The position numbers and the translations under genes were made by a program. The notes beneath the pieces were generated by a model, which was not told the DNA's origin, did no database searches, and saw only the letters and a list, made by a program, of their open reading frames with translations. A DNA stretch of 36,771 nucleotides from DASXTW01 sp036505215 (GTDB taxonomy: Bacteria; Actinomycetota; UBA4738). The stretch spans positions 1-36,771 of the forward strand of contig DASXTW010000124.1 of NCBI GenBank assembly GCA_036505215.1. The letters are read 5' to 3'. Positions 1 to 7,965 of this stretch are shown here, piece by piece; position 1 is the stretch's first letter; every line of letters starts with the position of its first letter.

Positions 1-449
<449 letters not shown>

Positions 450-577
450 GAATCCGAACCCGGCCGGATATAGATCCGTCCGGATCCATTTCATTTCGTA
501 CGATTCCGCGTCACTCGAACCCATCAGCGGACCCGAAGGCCGCTTCCGGCATCTCATGACGGGAGTGCACTGGCTTT

Positions 578-600
578 TGGCACACTGTTCAGTTCTCAAG
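578..600 (-). promoter_or_regulatory. boxA-like antitermination site in the rRNA leader
   Basis: On the minus strand this reads CTTGAGAACTGAACAGTGTG followed by CCA. It closely resembles the TTGAGAACTCAACAG-type boxA that I recall in actinobacterial rRNA leaders, where Nus factors bind the nascent transcript and prevent Rho-dependent termination. It lies about 130-150 nt before the mature 16S 5' end. The match is by eye; the role is inferred from position. Confidence 0.65.
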
Positions 601-654
601 GTGCCAGCTCGGCATGAGGCTCGCCTTCCCGACCCGGTCTTTCCGCAACAAGAA

Positions 655-683
655 GCCGCCGGCCTCTTCGTGCAGCCGACGGC
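655..683 (-). other. Stable stem-loop in the rRNA leader
   Basis: Minus-strand RNA can form a 9-bp stem (GCCGTCGGC with GCCGGCGGC, one G-U pair) around an 11-nt loop, followed by TTCTTGTTGC. It could be a leader structure, part of an RNase III processing stem, or a weak terminator for read-through from tyrS. The pairing 3' flank of 16S is outside the window, so these cannot be separated. Confidence 0.45.
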
Positions 684-805
684 GCCGACGAACCCGCCAA
701 AAAATCGACCGGCTACGTCAGGCGCGCCTCCTTGCCGTGTTCCGTTGTCAGGAAGGAAACTCCCATGCAGAACCTTTTCCCGGGGGCTTCCCAGGAACCG
801 TTGTT

Positions 806-834
806 ATGGTACGTCCCCCACCCCCAAGCGTCAA
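806..834 (-). promoter_or_regulatory. Putative rRNA operon promoter
   Basis: On the minus strand there is TTGACG (829-834), exactly 17 nt, then TACCAT (806-811). This is the best sigma-70/SigA-type match in the 433 bp between the tyrS stop and 16S. A start about 7 nt downstream gives a leader near 350 nt, which would contain the stem-loop and the boxA-like site. The rest of 450-882 shows no gene; short open frames there run through these signals and are not credible. Confidence 0.65.
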
Positions 835-882
835 ACCACCCGTCAGAGGACCAAAACCGCAAGTCAGCGGCCTATCGGTGTG

Positions 883-2118
883 CTACCGGGCGATCCGGAC
901 GAACTTTCGGGTCCCCACCTGTAGGACCTTTCCCGGCAGATCGGCCACCCCCACCTCCAGATCCGGGTCCGTCACCCGGTTCCCATCGATCCGGACCCCG
1001 CCCTGCTCGATCAACCGCCTCCCCTCGGAGTTCGACACCGCCAGCCCGATCTCCTTCAGCAGCCGCGGGAACCATACGTTCTCCTCGGCTGCGACCGAGG
1101 GAGGAAGTGGGACTTCAGGAAGGTCCTTCGGAATCTCGTGCTCCCTGTGGACCAGATCGAAGCGCCTTTCGGCATCGGCGCCGGCCCCGGAACCGTGATA
1201 CAGATCCACGATCTCGCGGGCCATGCCGCGCTTTGCCAAGTCCGGCCGGAGTGACCCCGCAGCGAGCCCCTTCTCGATCTCCTCGATCTCGGAGGTCGCG
1301 ACGGACGAGCAGAGCCGGAAGTACTGCACGATGAGCTCGTCCGGAATGCTCATGAGCTTGCCGAACATCTCGTCGGCATCCTCGGCGATGCCGACGTAGT
1401 TGCCGAGCGACTGGCCCATGATCCGGCTTCCATCCAGTCCGATCAGCAGCGGCATCGTGAACACCACCTGCGGCTCCTGCCCCCAGTCACGCTGGATGTC
1501 CCGACCCACCAGTAGGTTGAACCTCTGGTCGTTCCCCCCCAGCTCCACGTCCGACTCCACCGCAACCGAGTCCCGGGCCTGGAGCAAGGGATACAGGAAC
1601 TCCATCATCGAGATGGGGCGTTGTTCGGCGAACCGCTTCGCGAAGTCATCGCGCTCGAGCATCCGGGCAACCGTGTAAGACGCGGTCAGTCGCAGGACCT
1701 CTTCCATGTCCAGCGGCGCCAACCACTCGGAGTTGTAGCGGACCTCCAGACGTTCGTCCGACAGGATCCGACCGAACTGGCCGAGCACCCGCTGTGCGTT
1801 GGCCTCGACCTCCTCCTTCGCCAGGCGGGGTCTGGTCTCGGATTTTCCGGAGGGGTCGCCCACGCGAGCGGTGAAGTCCCCCACGATGAGCACAGCGGTG
1901 TGGCCCAGATCCTGGAACTCCCGGAGCTTGCGTAACACCACCGCCCAGCCGAGCGTCACATCTCCTGCCGTGGGATCCAGGCCCAGCTTCACCCGGAGAG
2001 GCCGCCTCTGGGCGACCGACCGTTCCAGCTTGGCCAGGAGCTCTTCCCCGGGAATGACCTCGGCGGCGTTCCTGGAGAGGAACTCCAGCTGCTCGTTCGG
2101 GTCCATCCCACGGGCCAT
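883..2118 (-). CDS. tyrS: Tyrosyl-tRNA synthetase-like protein with degenerate signature motifs
   Basis: Class I aminoacyl-tRNA synthetase of the TyrZ-like type (GDFTARVGDPSGKSETR, VARMLERDDFAKRF, EFLYPLLQARDSVA, S4-like domain in the last 60 residues). The family attaches tyrosine to tRNA-Tyr in the cytoplasm. The two ATP-binding signatures are altered: HIGH, normally HLGH, reads TLGW (residues about 55-58) and KMSKS reads IMGQS (about 233-237); the GTDQ motif reads GNDQ. I checked both motifs codon by codon and no frameshift is involved. The ATG at 2118 is chosen because a TAGCAT box lies 8 nt upstream and homology begins just after it; GTG 2142 and ATG 2106 are alternatives. About 411 aa, normal for the family. 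Either a lineage-specific active enzyme or a paralogue with another job. Confidence 0.85.
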   Translation of the reverse strand: MARGMDPNEQLEFLSRNAAEVIPGEELLAKLERSVAQRRPLRVKLGLDPTAGDVTLGWAVVLRKLREFQDLGHTAVLIVGDFTARVGDPSGKSETRPRLAKEEVEANAQRVLGQFGRILSDERLEVRYNSEWLAPLDMEEVLRLTASYTVARMLERDDFAKRFAEQRPISMMEFLYPLLQARDSVAVESDVELGGNDQRFNLLVGRDIQRDWGQEPQVVFTMPLLIGLDGSRIMGQSLGNYVGIAEDADEMFGKLMSIPDELIVQYFRLCSSVATSEIEEIEKGLAAGSLRPDLAKRGMAREIVDLYHGSGAGADAERRFDLVHREHEIPKDLPEVPLPPSVAAEENVWFPRLLKEIGLAVSNSEGRRLIEQGGVRIDGNRVTDPDLEVGVADLPGKVLQVGTRKFVRIAR

Positions 2119-2126
2119 CGGCGCGG

Positions 2127-2132
2127 ATGCTA
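2127..2132 (-). promoter_or_regulatory. Possible -10 box of tyrS
   Basis: TAGCAT on the minus strand, 8 nt before the chosen tyrS ATG. No recognisable -35 and no Shine-Dalgarno sequence follow, so the mRNA may be leaderless. Confidence 0.35.
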
Positions 2133-2169
2133 ACAGGTCCACTCCGGCGCCCTACGTGTCGATGAATCC

Positions 2170-4530
2170 ATGAGAACGATGAGCGCCTTCCCCGCGCCGG
2201 ATCACCGCGCCCGGAGCGGCCGCCGGCCTCGCCGCCGGCGGCCCTGGGCCGCGCTGTGCCTGCTCCTGGCCCTTCTCGTTGTCACCTCGGCTTGCTCCAT
2301 CCCGCGGCCGCATCTGCTCCCCCGCAGCCTGACCCTGCCGCCACTCCCTCAGACCTCGATCATTTACGACGCCAACGGGCACTTCATCACCGCCTTGCAT
2401 GCCGGGGAGGACCGGACGCTCATCGGCATAGACCGGATCCCGACGATCACCCGCGACGCCGTGATCGCCGCCGAGGACGAGCGCTTCTACCACCACCATG
2501 GCATCGACGTGAAGGCGATCGCCCGTGCCGCGGTGCGGAACGTCGCCACCGGCCGGGTCGTCGAGGGCGCCTCCACCATCACCGAGCAGCTCGTCAAGAA
2601 CACAATCGGTACCGATGAGCGAACCTTCCGGCGCAAGGTTCGGGAGGCCGAGATGGCCTACGAGCTGGAGGACCGCCTGACCAAGGACCAGATCCTCGAG
2701 CTCTACCTGAACACCGTCTACTTCGGTCAGGGTGCCCACGGCATCCAGGCGGCGGCCAAGACCTACTTCTCCGTACCGGCAACCAAGCTCACACTGGGGC
2801 AGAGCGCGCTGCTGGCCGCGCTGATCCGCTCGCCTTCATCCTCCGACCCCGTCTATCACCCCGAGGTTGCCGTCGCCCGGCGTAACGTGGTCCTCGGCCG
2901 CATGCGGGATCTCCACATGATCGACGAGGCCACCTACGTCGAGGCCACCACCAAGGATCTCGGCCTCGATCTGTTCGAAGAGAAAGCGCGGTACCCCGCG
3001 CCGTACTTCGTCGATCACGTCAAGCGCTGGTTCCTGTCCAACGAGGAGTTCGGCGCGACCGCCCAGGAGCGGTACGACTTCCTGTTCAAGGGGGGCCTCC
3101 GCATCTACACCACCGTTGACCTCAGGCTCCAGCGCTATGCCGAGAAGGCCGTCCACAGCATCCTGTCCTACAAGAAGGACCCCTACGGAGCCATGACGGT
3201 CCTCGACCCGCGGACCGGAGCGATCAGGGCCATGGTCGGTGGGCGGGACTTCTTCTCCAAGAAGGACCGGATCGCTCAGGTCAACCTGGCCACGGGAGGC
3301 GCCACCGGGCGAGCCGCGGGCTCGGCGTTCAAGCCGTTCGCTCTGGTCGCCGCCCTGGATAAGGGCATCTCGCCTCAAGAGGTCTATGCGGCGCCTTCCC
3401 ACATCAACATCCGTCTCCCCGCCGGATACCGGCCTCCCATCTGGCCCGTGGACAACTACGACGGCGAGGGCGGCGGCCGGATGACCCTGGAGCAGGCGAC
3501 GATCAACTCGGTCAACACCGTGTACGCCCAGGTGATCATGCAGGTCGGTCCCCAGGCGGTCGTGGACGTGGCCCACCGGATGGGCATCACCCGCAGGCTT
3601 CGGGCCGTCCCATCTGCTGTCCTCGGGACGAACGAGGTCGACACGCTCCAGATGGCGTCCGCCTACGGCTCCCTTGCCACCATGGGGAAATGGACCGCTC
3701 CGATCGCCGTGGCGAAGATCACCGACAGCCAGGGACACCTCGTCTACGAGGCCGACCCGGAGCTCGAGCAGGTCCTGAACCCGGGTGTGGCCTGGACCGC
3801 CGATCAGATCCTTCAGAAGGTCGTCCAGACAGGAACCGGAACGCAAGCGACGATCGGAAGGCCGGTGGCCGGGAAGACCGGGACGGGCCAACGGTGGACC
3901 GATGCCTGGTTCGTCGGATTCATCCCGCAGCTCGTCGCGGCCGTCTGGGTCGGCTTCCCCAAGGGCCGAGTGTCCATGGTTTATCCCAAGGTAAGGATCC
4001 GGCACGTGTTGGGAGGCACCTGGCCTGCTGAGATCTGGCACACCTTCATGACCAACGCCACCCGAGGCATGCCCGTGGAGAAGTTCAGGAAGCCGTCCTT
4101 CGGCTACGTCTCTGTGGCAGTGGACGTCCGGCGGGGCTGCCTCCCCAACCACTGGACCCTGCCCGACGACATCGCCGTATTCACCTTCATTGCAGGCACC
4201 CAGCCCACCCGGTTCTGCACGTTGCCAAGCGGTCCTCAGATGGTCCGGATCCCTTCCGTGATCGGACTGAGCGAGGAGAAGGCGGTCGAGCGGCTGAAGA
4301 GCTACGGATTCATCCCGGTCGTTCAGAGGGTGGACTCGTTGAACCCGGAGGGCACGGTGCTCTCGGTGGATCCGGGCCAGGGGACCAGGGTGCTCCAAGG
4401 AGCAACGGTCACCCTCACGGTGGCCTCCGGGATCCCGCCGCCCCAGCCGAGCCCTTCCCCGTCCCCCTCGCCATCCCCGACACCGTCACCTTCCCCTTCC
4501 CCTTCCCCGTCGCCGTCGCCGTCGCCCTAG
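2170..4530 (+). CDS. Class A penicillin-binding protein with PASTA domain
   Basis: Bifunctional peptidoglycan synthase, 786 aa, acting outside the membrane. A basic N-terminus and one hydrophobic stretch (about 24-42) end in VVTSAC, which may be a lipobox-like site or simply a membrane anchor. The GT51 glycosyltransferase domain (about 65-270) has AEDERFYHHHG (Glu102) and GASTITEQLVKN. The transpeptidase domain carries SAFK (Ser385, Lys388), SVN (447-449) and KTG (569-571). A single PASTA domain occupies about 692-753, followed by a Ser-Pro tail (756-786) that probably spans the wall. This is the only plus-strand gene in the window. Its 3' end overlaps mpg by 45 bp on the opposite strand, and its 5' end is about 50 bp from tyrS. 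ATG 2179 is an alternative start. Confidence 0.93.
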   Translation: MRTMSAFPAPDHRARSGRRPRRRRPWAALCLLLALLVVTSACSIPRPHLLPRSLTLPPLPQTSIIYDANGHFITALHAGEDRTLIGIDRIPTITRDAVIAAEDERFYHHHGIDVKAIARAAVRNVATGRVVEGASTITEQLVKNTIGTDERTFRRKVREAEMAYELEDRLTKDQILELYLNTVYFGQGAHGIQAAAKTYFSVPATKLTLGQSALLAALIRSPSSSDPVYHPEVAVARRNVVLGRMRDLHMIDEATYVEATTKDLGLDLFEEKARYPAPYFVDHVKRWFLSNEEFGATAQERYDFLFKGGLRIYTTVDLRLQRYAEKAVHSILSYKKDPYGAMTVLDPRTGAIRAMVGGRDFFSKKDRIAQVNLATGGATGRAAGSAFKPFALVAALDKGISPQEVYAAPSHINIRLPAGYRPPIWPVDNYDGEGGGRMTLEQATINSVNTVYAQVIMQVGPQAVVDVAHRMGITRRLRAVPSAVLGTNEVDTLQMASAYGSLATMGKWTAPIAVAKITDSQGHLVYEADPELEQVLNPGVAWTADQILQKVVQTGTGTQATIGRPVAGKTGTGQRWTDAWFVGFIPQLVAAVWVGFPKGRVSMVYPKVRIRHVLGGTWPAEIWHTFMTNATRGMPVEKFRKPSFGYVSVAVDVRRGCLPNHWTLPDDIAVFTFIAGTQPTRFCTLPSGPQMVRIPSVIGLSEEKAVERLKSYGFIPVVQRVDSLNPEGTVLSVDPGQGTRVLQGATVTLTVASGIPPPQPSPSPSPSPSPTPSPSPSPSPSPSPSP

Positions 4531-5217
4531 CTCAGGAGGTCGGCGGTTCACCCGGCGGGTTCGCTTCGTCGGGAACTTGGAGACGAAGGGGCTGCCGATC
4601 ACGTAGAAACGCCAGGGCTTCTCCATTGCCACGGAGATGCCGATCCTCTGGCCGACGCCGAGCCCGATTTGCTCGATCGGGTCTCCGTGAGCCACGAAGA
4701 GATCTTTCCCCGACACCAGGTCCATCCCGTTGTCGGCACGGGTGACGCCGTAGGCCTGAGTCAGCCGGCCCGGGCCCGCGCATAGGATCCTCACGTTCGA
4801 CACAACTCGTCGTCCCTGCATGATCTCGACGCCGTCCGTGGGCTCGACAGCCCTGAGGAGGACCGCGCTGCCTTCGCCGTCCCGGCCGGTCACGACGTTC
4901 ATGCAGAAATGCATGCCGTAGGTGAAGTACACGTACAGGTGCCCCGGGGGGCCGAACATCACCGCGGTCCTGTCGGTCAGGCCGTGAAACGAGTGGCTGG
5001 CGGGGTCGCCCTCCTCGTACGCCTCGCATTCCACGATGCGCCCGGCAACCAACCCTTCGGGAAGCCTCCGAACCAGAAGGCGCCCGAGGAGATCCCTGGC
5101 GACCGCAGGCGACGGCCTCGAATAGAAGGAGCGCGGCAGGGGCCTGAGCAGGCGAGATCGCAGCGCGATCAGCGCCGGCCCTTCTTCAGGAACTTCCTGA
5201 GCTTGGTCAGCGGCCAC
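4486..5217 (-). CDS. mpg: DNA-3-methyladenine glycosylase (AAG/MPG type)
   Basis: Base-excision repair enzyme that removes alkylated purines such as 3-methyladenine. The AAG fold signatures are present: ARDLLGRLLVRR, VECEAYEEGDPASHSFHG with the catalytic Glu, RTAVMFGPPGHLYVYFTYG, and a C-terminal RFYVIGSPFVSK. 243 aa from GTG 5217. The start overlaps the end of polX by 49 nt and no closer ATG, GTG or TTG precedes the conserved region, so translation is probably coupled. The last residues (RRRRRRGRGRGR) are encoded by the strand opposite the Ser-Pro tail of the penicillin-binding protein. An mpg-tyrS neighbourhood, here split by that gene, is also what I recall in M. tuberculosis. Confidence 0.92.
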   Translation of the reverse strand: MAADQAQEVPEEGPALIALRSRLLRPLPRSFYSRPSPAVARDLLGRLLVRRLPEGLVAGRIVECEAYEEGDPASHSFHGLTDRTAVMFGPPGHLYVYFTYGMHFCMNVVTGRDGEGSAVLLRAVEPTDGVEIMQGRRVVSNVRILCAGPGRLTQAYGVTRADNGMDLVSGKDLFVAHGDPIEQIGLGVGQRIGISVAMEKPWRFYVIGSPFVSKFPTKRTRRVNRRPPELGRRRRRRGRGRGR

Positions 5218-6890
5218 GTGTTGATGACGTCGTCATTCGTCAGCCACCCGCGCTGAGCCGTTCCGACGCCGTATCGCATGAACGGGAGGTGGACCGTGGA
5301 GTGCGAGTCGGTGTCGACGGCGAACTTGACGCCGTGCCGCTTGGCCCACATCGCGTGCTCGTCGCGGAGGTCCAGTCGGTCGGGGTATGCGTTGATCTCG
5401 AGCGCCGTCCCGGTCCTCGCGGCCGCGGCGAACACCTCTTCCAGGTCGAACTCGATCGGCGGCCGTTGGCCGATCTTGCGGCCCGTGGGATGTCCGATGA
5501 TGTTCACGAACGGGTTCTCGCAGGCTCGGACGATCCGCCGGGTCATCTCCTCCTTGGACTGGTTGAACTCGGTGTGCACGGAGGCCACCAGGATGTCGAA
5601 CCCTTCGAGGAACTCCGGTCCCCAGTCGACGTTGCCTTCGGGGTCGATGTTCAGCTCGGAGCCGTGTAGCAAGGTCATCTTGCCCTGCTTGCCCAACTGC
5701 GTGACTCGCTTTCGTTGGGCCAGCATCTTCTCGTCCGTCATGCGCTGCATGTAGAGCATGGGGGCGTGGTCGGTGATCGCGTAAAACGCATACTTCCGTT
5801 CACGGGCGGTGGCGATCATCTGCTCCAGCGGGGCCAAGCCATCCGTCAGGTTCGTATGCGTGTGGAGGTCTCCTCTGATGTCCGTCAGCTCCACGAGCTT
5901 GGGGAGCTCGCCGTGCTGGGCCGCCTCGATCTCCCCGCGATCCTCCCGCAACGTGGGTGGGATCCACGGGAGGCCGAGCCGCTCGTAGACCTCCTCTTCC
6001 GTTTCGGCCACGATGAGCTCGCCGGTCTTGGCGTCGAACAGCCCGTATTCGGACAGCTTGAGGCCCTTGCGGACGGCGATCTCGCGCGTCCGGATGTTGT
6101 GGGCCTTGGACCCGGTGAAGTACTGAAGGGCCGCCCCCCAGCAGCCCGGGGGGATGACCCGCAGGTCGACCTGAAGGCCCTTGGTCGTGCGGATCGAGGT
6201 CTTGGTTTCCCCCTGGGCAACGACCCGGTCGACGTACGAGAGATGGGTGAAGGCCTCCATCATCGGACCGGGGTCGTCCGAAGCCACCAGGATGTCGATG
6301 TCTCCGATCGTCTCGGCCATCCGCCGGAGGCTCCCCGCGTAAGTGCACGTGGTGCAGCCCTTGACCGCAGCGAGCTCGGCCACGATCTCCTCGGCCAGGT
6401 CCATGGCCAGCCCAAGCTGGACCCGGTCCCCCGATTGCTGCATGAGCTCGATGCCCCGGAGGATGTTCTCCTCGGTCTTCTCCCCGAACCCTTTGAGCCC
6501 GTGGAGCCGGCCCTCGTGGATCGCGTCGGCCAGCTCCTCAACCGTGGAGATGTGGAGGTCCTTGTACAGGACCATCGCCTTCTTCGGTCCCAGGGTGGGG
6601 ATGGAGATCATCTGGCGAACCCCGGCGGGGACCTGGGCGCGAAGCTCCTCGAGAGCGTTGATCACCCCCGCCCGGAAGTACTCCTGGATCTTCTCGGCGA
6701 TCGACTTTCCCACATTGGGGATGGCCAGGATGCCCTTCTCGTCCAGCGTGGAGATGTCGGCGTGGTAGCCGCCCACCGATCGAGCCGCCTTGTCATAGGT
6801 CCGGACCCTGAAGGGATCGCCGCCCGAGATCGACAAGAGGTCCGCGTATTCCTGGAGCAGGGCTTCGACCTCGTCGTTCGTCCTGGGCAT
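5169..6890 (-). CDS. polX: DNA polymerase X family protein with PHP domain
   Basis: 573 aa, the full length of bacterial PolX, a gap-filling repair polymerase with exonuclease or phosphoesterase activity. The N-terminal 8-kDa-like and helix-hairpin-helix regions (IPNVGKSIAEKI, LGPKKAMVLYKDL, LKGFGEKTEENI) precede the nucleotidyltransferase site GSLRRMAETIGDIDIL with the paired Asp and the third Asp in LQVDLRV. The C-terminal PHP domain keeps its metal ligands: DLHTHTNLTDG, ITDHA, GSELNI, ASVHTEF, IIGHPTGR, LEINAYPDRLDLR, VDTDSH. Both activities therefore look intact. It overlaps mpg downstream, giving a two-gene repair unit. Confidence 0.95.
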   Translation of the reverse strand: MPRTNDEVEALLQEYADLLSISGGDPFRVRTYDKAARSVGGYHADISTLDEKGILAIPNVGKSIAEKIQEYFRAGVINALEELRAQVPAGVRQMISIPTLGPKKAMVLYKDLHISTVEELADAIHEGRLHGLKGFGEKTEENILRGIELMQQSGDRVQLGLAMDLAEEIVAELAAVKGCTTCTYAGSLRRMAETIGDIDILVASDDPGPMMEAFTHLSYVDRVVAQGETKTSIRTTKGLQVDLRVIPPGCWGAALQYFTGSKAHNIRTREIAVRKGLKLSEYGLFDAKTGELIVAETEEEVYERLGLPWIPPTLREDRGEIEAAQHGELPKLVELTDIRGDLHTHTNLTDGLAPLEQMIATARERKYAFYAITDHAPMLYMQRMTDEKMLAQRKRVTQLGKQGKMTLLHGSELNIDPEGNVDWGPEFLEGFDILVASVHTEFNQSKEEMTRRIVRACENPFVNIIGHPTGRKIGQRPPIEFDLEEVFAAAARTGTALEINAYPDRLDLRDEHAMWAKRHGVKFAVDTDSHSTVHLPFMRYGVGTAQRGWLTNDDVINTWPLTKLRKFLKKGRR

Positions 6891-6948
6891 CTCGAGGCGA
6901 TTCTAGCCAGCCCCGCTCGACTACTCTCCGGCACTCAAATCTCTTGGT

Positions 6949-7490
6949 CTATCTCGAGGTATTCGAAGGCAGGCTGTTAGAGGCTTCCTCGAGAAGCTTG
7001 CGGGCCAGGGGCTCGCCCCCGGATACATGGAGCAGCTTCACCGCAAGCTCGTACTTTCCCCAAGGGTAGTCAGCAGGAATACGTTCGGCGGCTTCCTCAG
7101 CAGTCGCAAGTGCCTTTTCATCGGACTCTTCCCAGTGCACGTCGACGAGGCCCAGGAGAGGGAGGAACGACTCCGGGGCTGCTGCCCGCTGTTCATTCAA
7201 AATCTTGGCTGCTTCCTCAAAACGTGACTGCGAGATGAGCGCTTGAGAAAGGAGGTATGAGAATTCCACATGGCCCGGATGTTCATTCAGTGCAGCAGCA
7301 ATGGTTTCTTGAGCCAATTCGAACTGCCCAGCCCCGATGAGCACCTCCCCAAGAAGAGTCCACGCATCCAGTTGACCCGGTCGTAGTCGAGTGAATCTCT
7401 GTGCGAGTCGAACGGCTTGGCCTGCTCACCTGTTGCGACAAGCCGATTGACCCTCCAGGCCACGATTTTCGCTAGGCCCGGAAACCACAT
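6949..7490 (-). pseudogene. TPR-repeat protein gene with an apparent frameshift
   Basis: The downstream part, open from 7425 to 6949, reads as tetratricopeptide repeats: LRPGQLDAWTLLGEVL, GQFELAQETIAAALNEHPG, SRFEEAAKILNEQRAAAPES, then a last repeat to the stop. Upstream of 7425 that frame hits a TGA, but the neighbouring frame supplies a plausible N-terminus from ATG 7490 (MWFPGLAKIVAWRVNRLVATGEQA). Joining them near 7410-7425 restores a continuous repeat protein of about 180 aa; the join is consistent with one missing base. It may be a real pseudogene, a sequencing error, or a shorter gene starting at GTG 7344. Base composition is visibly lower in G+C than the neighbours. TPRs mediate protein contacts; the partner is unknown. 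Confidence 0.6.
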
Positions 7491-7592
7491 CACGGCTCTC
7501 CTGGCTCAGGGGTCTGAGGGCTCGGGTCGCTCACTTTGCATGCCACCGTGAGGCCGCTCCTGATTCCCAACCGATTGAAGGATCTGCAAAAG

Positions 7593-7952
7593 CTAGTCGT
7601 CCGCGAGCTGGTAGACGTTGCCGTCCGGGCCTCGGAAGTGCGTCCAGGACGAGCTCTTGAACGACTGGACCTCGGCGTCCAAGAACTCGACCCCGGCGGC
7701 CTCCATCTCCTTCCTGGCTGCGCGGACGTTGTCGACCTTGAACCCCACTACCGGTCCCGTGGTCATGAACCGGTGCTCCTCCTCGCCGGGGCCGAACACC
7801 TCGACGTGGATCCCGTTCTCGAAGGTGAGGATGGCAAAGTCCTTCTCCTTGTGCTGGATGTTCAGCCCCATGACCTCCTGAAGGAACCTGATCATTTCCT
7901 CGTACCGGTCTGTCCTGGTTCCGAGCCAGTTCAATCCCTTTGCCTTCGGCAC
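7593..7952 (-). CDS. VOC (glyoxalase/bleomycin-resistance) family protein
   Basis: Small 119-aa vicinal-oxygen-chelate fold protein with the beta-alpha-beta-beta-beta module (TRTDRYEEMIRFLQEVMGL; FGPGEEEHRFMTTGPVVGFKV; RGPDGNVYQLADD). Family members are metal-dependent isomerases, dioxygenases or binding proteins for small molecules; the substrate cannot be told from sequence. It begins 13 nt after the argF stop and is probably cotranscribed with it. Confidence 0.8.
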   Translation of the reverse strand: MPKAKGLNWLGTRTDRYEEMIRFLQEVMGLNIQHKEKDFAILTFENGIHVEVFGPGEEEHRFMTTGPVVGFKVDNVRAARKEMEAAGVEFLDAEVQSFKSSSWTHFRGPDGNVYQLADD

Positions 7953-7965
7953 CGTGCCCTCCTAT

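Noticed and set aside
2836..4398. 520-codon open frame on the minus strand
   Set aside because: Antisense to the penicillin-binding protein, composition typical of a shadow frame.
4441..4530. CCCCTTCC/CCGTCG tract as a satellite or CRISPR-like repeat
   Set aside because: It is the in-frame Ser-Pro tail of the penicillin-binding protein, with no spacers.
5715..6980. 421-codon open frame on the plus strand
   Set aside because: Antisense to polX, whose catalytic motifs are all intact; third-position GC creates the open frame.
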